This document shows positions 7,455 to 12,875 of a stretch of 12,875 bases of DNA, piece by piece. This stretch comes from Rhodobacterales bacterium (GTDB lineage Bacteria; Pseudomonadota; Alphaproteobacteria; Rhodobacterales; Rhodobacteraceae). A model generated the notes under the pieces. It saw only the letters and a program-made list of their open reading frames with translations, made no database searches and had not been told where the DNA came from. A program made the position numbers and the translations under genes. The DNA lies in the NCBI GenBank assembly GCA_025357355.1, contig JANXPK010000363.1, forward strand, positions 1-12,875. Direction: 5' to 3'. How positions within the stretch are numbered: position 1 is the first letter of the stretch; the number at the start of each line of letters is the position of its first letter.

Positions 7455-9657
7455 TTGGCCGAAGTCTCGACAATTGGGTTCATTATCCCAAGTCTCGGAT
7501 CGGGCGGTGCTGAACGGGTCGTGGCGTTGCTGGCTGGGGCGCTGTCCGCCGATTTCGCCGTGCACGTGCTGGTTCAAAAAGGCGCTGCACAGCACTATCC
7601 GGTCAAAGGTTTCCAGGTTCACGAGATCGACTTTACCCGCGACGGGTTTCTAGGCGCGGCGGCGCGCCACAAGCTGGACGTGCTCTTGGATCATTTTCAC
7701 TGGGATCAGGCCCATGTCCGCACCATGTCAGAACTTGCGCAAGCCGGGCTGAAGGTGATTCTGACCGAACATAACGCCTATCACTACCCGCTGTTCCAAT
7801 GGGCGCGGGATGCCAAGCCCGGCTACGAGAACTGGTTCGAAGAACGCCTTGCGATCTACGCCAAGTTTGCCGCCGTGGCCGTATTGAACGACGAGGCTTT
7901 CCAGTTCTTTTCGCGGCGTCTGGACAACGTGCGAAAGGTGCAAAATCCGCTGCGGGTGCCAACGTCGCGTCGGTCAGACCCGGCGTCGCGGCGGGTGTTG
8001 ACGGTGTCGCACTTCCGCAAGAAGGCCAAACGGCTGGACCTGATGTATCGGACCTTTGCCAAGCTTAGGACCAAGGTCGCCGATGCCAGCATGACCGTGC
8101 TGGGCGACTATGATTGGGTTCAGGACCAGTATTGCAGGCAAGCTGCGGGCTTGGGCGACACCGTCATCGAAACGCCGGGCCGGACCCATCTTGTCGATCA
8201 ATACTACGACCGTTCCGCCGTATTTGCCCTGACCTCCGAAATCGAGGGTCAGCCGATGATGCTGCTGGAGGCTGCCTTGCATGGAATGCCGCAGGTCGCG
8301 TTTAACCTGCCGGGCCTGAAGGACCAGCTGATTGACGGCGAGACCGGGCTTCTGGTGCCCTTCGGCGATACCGAGGCTTTCGCCGACGCGGTTGCGGGTC
8401 TGATGGGCAACGAACGGCGGCTGCAGGCGATGGGGGCGGCGTCACGGGAACTGGTGACGGAGGTCTTCGCAATTTCCAAGGTGACGGCAGTTTGGCGTGA
8501 TCTTTTCGCCGAAGTGGCCGAGCATGGCCGGATCAGCTGCAAGAAGGCCAAACTGCCGCGCGCCCTGGCCAAGTCCGACACCACCTGGAAGGCGTACTGG
8601 CAAAGTGTGGCGCGGCACGACGATCCGACCCTGGTTCCAAAGATCAGCTTTCTGGTGCCGGTTTTCGGTACGGAAGAGGTACTTGGCCGCTGTCTCAGAA
8701 GCATCCAGCTGCAAACCCTGACAGAGTTTGAATGCATCATCGTCGATGACGCCTCCCCCGGCGATGTGCAGAAGATCGTCACCGATACCGTCGGCGACGA
8801 CGCCCGGTTCCGGGTTTTGGAACACCCGATGAACCGCGGGCTCTATCAGGCCCGCACCACGGCCGCTGCCGCCGCGCGGGGCCTGTATCTGGCCCATGTC
8901 GACAGTGACGACTATGTCGATCCGAACTTTGCCGCGATCCTGTTTGCCGAAGCCATCACCACAGGTGCCGAGATCGTGGAATGTGCGGCGGTCGAACTGC
9001 ACGAAGGCGGCAGGCCGGTTCGGTTCAACGAGATTGCTCGGGATGGCCCGGTGGACGGAGCCGAGGCCGCGCGGGCATTCTTCAACAATTCCATGCGCAA
9101 CATGAAACAAGATTTACGCGCGCGACCTTTGGCTTCGCACGCCCGGTCACACCGACATCGATGTCGGCCTGACGATCTGCGAGGATATGTTGCGCAACGC
9201 CCTGCTGTTTCCGGAATGTCGCCGCTATTCCGCCGTCAAGGATTGCCTGTACTTCTACTGTCGTCGACCACGTTCGGTGCTGAAGGGCGGCGATTTCGGG
9301 CGGTTGCTTGCCAAGTTGAAGGATGTCGAGTTCAGCTATGCAACCGCAAAATCCCAGCAGCGCGGGGCCGGGCAAAGCGCCAATTGTCAAAATCTGGAAG
9401 CGCGTCGGGTTGAAGACGTTCAGTGGTATACCGCAGAGTATCTGAATCGTCAGGACTATGGCGAAGTTCAGAACGAAATGCGCCGGATGGCCGACACCCT
9501 GGACCCGATGTTTGCGGTCACCGTGGCTGCGGTCAAAGCCAGATCTGCCGCGCAGGCCGGTCATGCAAGGATTGTGAAAGCGTGGAAATATGAACAAGGT
9601 CGGGCCGAACGGATCGAAAAACGGCTGACCGACGTTCGCCAACTGATTGAGAAGTGA
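7455..9657 (+). pseudogene. Two-domain GT4-GT2 glycosyltransferase, one frameshift near the C-terminal third
   Basis: The protein joins two glycosyltransferases. The N-terminal GT4 domain (residues 6 to about 370) has IGFIIPSLGSGGAERVV, a LTVSHFRKKAKRLDLM strand (donor-domain start), and an EX7E motif (Glu264, Glu272) in SEIEGQPMMLLEA. The GT2 domain starts near residue 396 with KISFLVPVFGTEE, then FECIIVDDASPGD (Asp431, Asp432) and AHVDSDDYVDP with the DXD site at 483-486. A helical tail follows. One extra A in the run 9105-9107 breaks the frame; removing it joins NNSMRNMN to KIYARDLWLRTPG and gives 733 residues. As printed, the protein still holds GT4 and the GT2 nucleotide site but ends in an unrelated tail at 9413. 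Start chosen: TTG at 7455, with GAGG five bases upstream. The ATG at 7444 would also work if one base were missing between it and 7455. Earlier in-frame starts overlap the divergent gene. Confidence 0.83.
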
Positions 9658-9667
9658 GACCAAGAAC

Positions 9668-10348
9668 ATGCGGGAACGTGCGGGATTTCTGGATCTGATT
9701 ACCGAACTGCGCGGCCGACTGGACGAGCTTGAACGGCTGGTGCGAACCGCGCCAAACCATACGATCCTCAGCCCTGTCAGCTATGATGAAGACGGTGTCG
9801 TCGACATAACCCCGCAAGGCTACGCCGCATTTCGCGCCAAAGGTCTGGACGGGGCGGTCCTGGCCCACGGCTATGAGCCTGTTCCGCCCTTTCTGCAATT
9901 CGGCTCGCCGGATGAAAAGACCACCGTCGAAATTACGTCGTTCGAACTTTCGGATCTGCATCGGACTGGACCCGAGCCCGCCTTTGGCGTGCGATTGGTG
10001 CCGCAGACCTCGGCAACGCAATCCTGGTTCACCTATGAACTTCTGATGTCGGCCGGGAATGCGACGGAGTACGTTTGGCTGGAATGGGTGGTCAAACTGT
10101 CGTTCGACCAACCGATCCGCGGCTTTCTGCAGTTCATCGTCGAAGGCGACGGCTATTCGGAACCTGTCGATGTCGGCACCGCGCCATTCAGCGACTTTGC
10201 CACGTTCAAGCACGTTCGCCTTGACCGCGCCTCGATTCTGCAAGCCAGTGCCGGTCGCGGTATCAACCGGATAAGACTGACATTTTCGACCGGTGGCGCA
10301 CCCGTGCCGATGACGATCTATGGCTGGTCGATCTTTGGTCGGCTTTGA
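9668..10348 (+). CDS. Unrecognised 226-residue protein with coiled-coil start and beta-rich body
   Basis: I do not recognise the family. Residues about 5-28 (GFLDLITELRGRLDELERLV) form an amphipathic helix likely to be a short coiled coil. The rest is rich in alternating hydrophobic and polar strands with aromatic residues, for example WFTYELLMSAGNATEYVWLE, VVKLSFDQPIRGFLQFIVEG and VPMTIYGWSIFG at the end, which would suit a beta-sandwich or jelly-roll of the carbohydrate-binding type. There is no signal peptide or membrane helix, so it is probably cytoplasmic or peripheral. The ATG at 9668 lies 10 bp after the preceding glycosyltransferase stop, with an AAGTGAG purine stretch ahead; an in-frame TTG at 9647 would overlap that gene. 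The pair is probably co-transcribed, and a partner or oligomerisation role for the glycosyltransferase is possible but unproven. The frame is intact, and the 3' end overlaps the convergent sulfotransferase by 31 bp. Confidence 0.72.
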   Translation: MRERAGFLDLITELRGRLDELERLVRTAPNHTILSPVSYDEDGVVDITPQGYAAFRAKGLDGAVLAHGYEPVPPFLQFGSPDEKTTVEITSFELSDLHRTGPEPAFGVRLVPQTSATQSWFTYELLMSAGNATEYVWLEWVVKLSFDQPIRGFLQFIVEGDGYSEPVDVGTAPFSDFATFKHVRLDRASILQASAGRGINRIRLTFSTGGAPVPMTIYGWSIFGRL

Positions 10349-11405
10349 CGATTTCTTGCATTGGACCGGCCAAGGACGTTCAGCGCGGCAGCCCTTTCCG
10401 CGGCGCTAATCTGGGGCGAGCGGTGGAAAAAGTCCCGGATGCAGTCCTGCAATGTCGTTGACAGGGGCGTCATCGCCTCGGCAAGCTCATCCAGCGCCTC
10501 GGTTGTCCAAGGCTGGGGGGTGGCCCGAAACGCAAGGGTTGCGTCGCAATAATTGGCCCCGAGCAGCGTCTTCATCGTCGCATTCTCGCGCTGGATGAAA
10601 TCGCGGATGCCGACGAATTCACCCCGGGTCAGGGAGAATTTCGGCCCCCGGATCGCGTCCAACGGCTCGGTATCAAGATAGGTCCGCAGCGGATTGATAC
10701 CATCATTCACATAGAGCGGAATTCTTGTGTTCACCTGACCGATGATCCGCGTGGCGTAATCCGATATGACTGCATTGGACGCGATGAGATTGAACTGCTT
10801 TGGCGAAGGTAGACCGAACGCCTCCGTCAGGACACCAAAGGGGCCGAAAGGATGTTTGACGGCGTCCCTGAAGGCAAAGGTCTGAAGACCGGGCCAAACC
10901 TTCAGGCCGGTCATGATCTTGTCGCTTTTGCCGTCCGCGAAAACGTGAAAGCCCAGACCATGCCTGATCCGGGTTTGCGACATGCCGGTGACGAATTCCA
11001 GCGGCGGGCGGACCAACAACGCCGGATAAACGGCAAAGCCCTTTTCGGCAGCAAGGGCAGTAAGCGCGCGCAAACCGTCCTCGGGAATGTCGGTGATATC
11101 CTCGCCCGACAGGATCAGATTGCGGTCGGTGTAGAGCGCCCGCGGAACCTCAGCCCGGAAGTGCTGTTTCAGGCCATCCGGCGCCCAGCCACGCCGGGCG
11201 ATCTCTTCGTTCCTTTGCCAGCCGGCGGAAAAACCGACGAGCAGCGGGAAGGAATGGTTGGAATTGCGTTCGCCACCCGGCCAGTTGATGTTGGCATAGC
11301 TGTAATTTGCCAGCGCAAGTGGGCTGGGATTGTAAAAGAGAGTTTCCTGAATCGCGGTCGAACCGGTCTTTTGCAGACCCAGATGCAGGATCGGTTTTTT
11401 TTCAC
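10318..11405 (-). pseudogene. Sulfotransferase-family protein, frame shifted at an A8 run just after the start
   Basis: Sulfotransferases move sulfate from PAPS to a hydroxyl or amine, here perhaps on a sugar of the polysaccharide. Seen: PILHLGLQKTGSTAIQETLF at residues 5-24, where QKTGST is the 5'-phosphosulfate-binding loop. It is followed by NLILSGEDIT, YPALLVRPPLEFVTG, RIIGQVNTRIPLYVNDGIN (3'-phosphate-binding region by position) and a C-terminal tail typical of these proteins. The frame from the loop to the TAG at 10320-10318 is open, but it has no ATG, GTG or TTG before codon 111. The GTG at 11405-11403 is followed directly by eight A (T8 on the + strand, 11395-11402). With nine A, the GTG would open a 362-residue protein; with eight, translation leaves the frame. 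The gene is convergent with 9668-10348 and shares 31 bp with it. The A8 count could be an assembly error or a real slippage site. Confidence 0.78.
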
Positions 11406-11503
11406 TTCAATTTCAACGCGAAGGCTTCTTCTCGCACCAAGTTGCGCACGATGCGCCGGTGAAGACTATGACAAACGGCGCTCTGCGACATCTTGGCGTT
11501 CAT
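11402..11503 (-). CDS. Possible 33-residue leader ORF upstream of the sulfotransferase
   Basis: The ATG at 11503-11501 opens a 33-codon frame whose TGA (11404-11402) overlaps the GTG start of the sulfotransferase in a GTGA arrangement. The sequence includes HRRIVRNLVREEAFALKLK, a basic amphipathic stretch, and most codons end in G or C. No clear ribosome binding site precedes it. It may be a small coupled ORF, an N-terminal extension of the sulfotransferase separated by an error, or chance. The rest of the gap to the terminator (11504-11601) shows nothing I can name. Confidence 0.27.
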   Translation of the reverse strand: MNAKMSQSAVCHSLHRRIVRNLVREEAFALKLK

Positions 11504-11601
11504 CGGGAACGCCGCCACGGTGCATCACGCAGTCTTCAACGCGGCCTAGGCATTGGCCTCGCACCCCGGATGCGGGCACAAGAACACTTTGGTGGGAGAC
11601 G

Positions 11602-11640
11602 AAAAGGAAAAGCCGCGCAACCTGTTGAGATTGCGCGGCC
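11602..11640 (-). terminator. Rho-independent terminator of the tRNA-Leu gene
   Basis: On the minus strand, a perfect 9-bp GCCGCGCAA/TTGCGCGGC stem with a ten-base loop is followed by TTTTCCTTTT. It lies 13 bp past the tRNA 3' end, so it would end the tRNA transcript before the sulfotransferase. Confidence 0.87.
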
Positions 11641-11653
11641 ATCCTTCTGAATC

Positions 11654-11738
11654 TGGTGCCCGGAAGAGGACTCGAACCTCCACGTCTTGCAACACTGGTA
11701 CCTGAAACCAGCGCGTCTACCAATTCCGCCATCCGGGC
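11654..11738 (-). tRNA. tRNA-Leu (anticodon CAG)
   Basis: The 85-nt gene has the GCCCGGA/TCCGGGC acceptor stem, discriminator A and an encoded CCA. The D arm contains GGCGGAATTGGTAGACGC, typical of tRNA-Leu. The anticodon stem CTGGT/ACCAG encloses the loop TTCAGGT, giving anticodon CAG. A long class II variable arm (GTGTTGCAAGACGTGG region) and the T arm with GGTTCGAGTCC follow. It would decode CUG, the main Leu codon in this GC-rich genome. Its 3' end faces the polysaccharide cluster. Confidence 0.97.
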
Positions 11739-11747
11739 GTGGATGGC

Positions 11748-11776
11748 GATGTAGCCAAGGCCGTCAAGGGTGTCAA
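11748..11776 (-). promoter_or_regulatory. Sigma70-type promoter of tRNA-Leu
   Basis: A perfect TTGACA -35 box (11776-11771) and a TACATC -10 box (11753-11748) are separated by 17 bp. Transcription would start a few bases ahead of the mature tRNA 5' end at 11738. Strong -35 agreement and spacing fit a highly expressed tRNA gene. Confidence 0.75.
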
Positions 11777-11883
11777 CGGGGTTGCGTCGCCGCATCCTGA
11801 AAATCGGCGCGGCAATTGGTCTTGCTTGGGGCGCCGGGCGAAGTTATTCAGGCAGCAGTTTTGCGCGCCACAGCGGGGTTCTC

Positions 11884-12867
11884 ATGAGCAAGCTTGTCAC
11901 GATCTTTGGCGGTTCGGGGTTTGTCGGGCGCTACATAGCGCGGCGCCTGGCCAAGGCCGGTTGGCGCGTCCGGGTTGCCTGCCGTCGTCCGAATGAGGCG
12001 CTGTTCGTGCGGTCCTACGGGGCGGTGGGTCAAGTGGACCCGGTGTTCTGCAACATCCGCGATGACGGATCGGTGCGGGCGGCGCTGGCAGGCGCCGATG
12101 CCGCCGTCAACTGCGTGGGCACCTTCGACCGTGGCGGGGCCAACAGCTTTGACGCGGTGCAGGTGGACGGTGCCGGGCGGATTGCGCGGCTGGCAAGTGA
12201 GGCTGGGCTTGGCGCGCTGGTCCATATCTCGGCCCTCAGCGCCAATCCTGCGGCCCTCAGCGACTATTCCCGCAGCAAAGGCGAGGGCGAGGCGGCAGTG
12301 CTGGCCGCTTTCCCGACGGCCATGATCCTGCGGCCTTCGGTGATTTTCGGCAACGAGGACGGCTTTTTCAACCGCTTTGCGGCCATGACGCGGATGGGGC
12401 CGATCTTGCCACTGGTTGGCGGCAACACCCGCTTTCAACCGGTCTACGTCGAGGATGTGGCGCAGGCGGCGGTCAAGGGAGTTGCGGCCGGAACCAGCGG
12501 CATCTATGAGTTGGGCGGCCCCGAAGTGGCCACCTTGCGCGGGCTGATTGGGCAGATGCTGGGCGTGATCCAAAGGCGCCGTCTGGTCGTCAACCTGCCG
12601 TTCTGGATAGGCTCGGTGATCGGCGGCCTTCTCAGCTTTGGCTCGGCGCTGACCAGCGGGTTGATCCGCAACAGCATTCTGACGCGAGATCAGGTCAACG
12701 CGCTGCGGGTGGACAACGTGGTTGCACCCGGCGCCAAGTCCCTGGCTGACCTGGGCATCACCCCAACCGCATTCGAGGCCGTCGTGCCCGAATATCTGTG
12801 GCGCTACCGGCCTGCGGGGCAATATGCGGCCATCAAGGATTCGGCCAAGAACCTGAAAAAGGCCTGA
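11884..12867 (+). CDS. NDUFA9-family atypical SDR (complex I NDUFA9 subunit family protein)
   Basis: This is an intact 327-residue NAD(P)-binding Rossmann protein of the extended/atypical SDR group. Seen: LVTIFGGSGFVGRYIARRLA with the GXXGXXG dinucleotide loop (Gly9, Gly12, Gly15), VRVACRRP at the second strand, ADAAVNCVG, LVHISALSANP, a YSRSKGEGE segment with the Tyr-X3-Lys spacing of SDR enzymes, ILRPSVIFGNEDGFFNR, and FQPVYVEDVAQA. This combination is typical of the bacterial relatives of the complex I assembly or structural subunit NDUFA9. In mitochondria NDUFA9 binds NADPH at the peripheral arm; the bacterial role is less defined, and a function tied to NADH dehydrogenase or ubiquinone is possible. 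The ATG at 11884 was chosen because the conserved domain begins there and a GGGG stretch precedes it; the 38 codons upstream in frame look non-coding. It is outside the polysaccharide operons, has a clean frame, and is divergent from tRNA-Leu. Confidence 0.9.
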   Translation: MSKLVTIFGGSGFVGRYIARRLAKAGWRVRVACRRPNEALFVRSYGAVGQVDPVFCNIRDDGSVRAALAGADAAVNCVGTFDRGGANSFDAVQVDGAGRIARLASEAGLGALVHISALSANPAALSDYSRSKGEGEAAVLAAFPTAMILRPSVIFGNEDGFFNRFAAMTRMGPILPLVGGNTRFQPVYVEDVAQAAVKGVAAGTSGIYELGGPEVATLRGLIGQMLGVIQRRRLVVNLPFWIGSVIGGLLSFGSALTSGLIRNSILTRDQVNALRVDNVVAPGAKSLADLGITPTAFEAVVPEYLWRYRPAGQYAAIKDSAKNLKKA

Positions 12868-12868
12868 C

Positions 12869-12875
12869 ATGAACG
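12869..12875 (+). CDS. Start of the next gene (cut by the right edge)
   Basis: An ATG at 12869-12871 follows the SDR gene's TGA by one base, and only two codons and one base are visible. In related genomes I recall an undecaprenyl-diphosphatase gene at this place, but nothing here can confirm that. Confidence 0.3.

Noticed and set aside
11848..12870. 340-codon minus-strand frame
   Set aside because: It lies fully antisense to the intact NDUFA9-family SDR gene and shows no recognisable domain.
1..12875. CRISPR array, insertion sequence or prophage genes
   Set aside because: I saw no regularly spaced repeats, no transposase or integrase motifs, and no terminal inverted repeats when reading both strands.

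Overview
The window looks like chromosomal DNA of an alphaproteobacterium, most likely of the Rhodobacteraceae. It has high GC content, a strong G/C bias at third codon positions, and a tRNA-Leu(CAG) beside an NDUFA9-type SDR gene, an arrangement I associate with that family. The assignment is inference; there is no rRNA or marker gene. The accessory part is a surface-polysaccharide (O-antigen or capsule) gene cluster, with no transposase, integrase or CRISPR array.

Layout: positions 1 to 7318 form one leftward operon. In transcription order it encodes a GT61 glycosyltransferase with a long helical N-terminus, a SAM methyltransferase, a radical SAM/SPASM protein, an FdtA/QdtA-type cupin ketoisomerase, a FemAB/GNAT acyltransferase, a DegT-type PLP aminotransferase, a short unexplained ORF-like stretch, and a GT2 glycosyltransferase cut by the left edge. 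Several neighbours overlap by ATGA or lie within 20 bp. A 136-bp divergent region (7319-7454) separates this from a rightward pair (7455-10348): a two-domain GT4-GT2 glycosyltransferase and an unrecognised protein with a coiled-coil start. A leftward sulfotransferase gene (10318-11405) converges on that pair and overlaps it. Beyond it come a terminator, tRNA-Leu(CAG) with a good sigma70-type promoter, and an intact NDUFA9-family SDR gene. The start of one more gene lies at the right edge.

Working together: the ketoisomerase, aminotransferase and acyltransferase fit a pathway to an N-acylated 3-amino-3,6-dideoxyhexose of the Fuc3N/Qui3N type. The methyltransferase and radical SAM enzyme could decorate or rearrange a sugar. 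The GT2, GT61 and GT4-GT2 enzymes would assemble the glycan, and the sulfotransferase could sulfate it.

Important caution: six genes of the polysaccharide region are broken as printed. The lesions I can place are eight one-base indels, mostly in 2-3 base runs plus one A8 run, and one in-frame TAA. Correcting each restores a full-length reading frame whose length is an exact multiple of three. This pattern suggests uncorrected long-read or pyrosequencing errors at least as strongly as true pseudogenes. I saw no comparable damage in the partial GT2 gene, the GNAT, the cupin, the 226-residue protein, the tRNA or the SDR gene. Such genes are typed 'pseudogene' here because the printed frame is disrupted, not because loss of function is shown.
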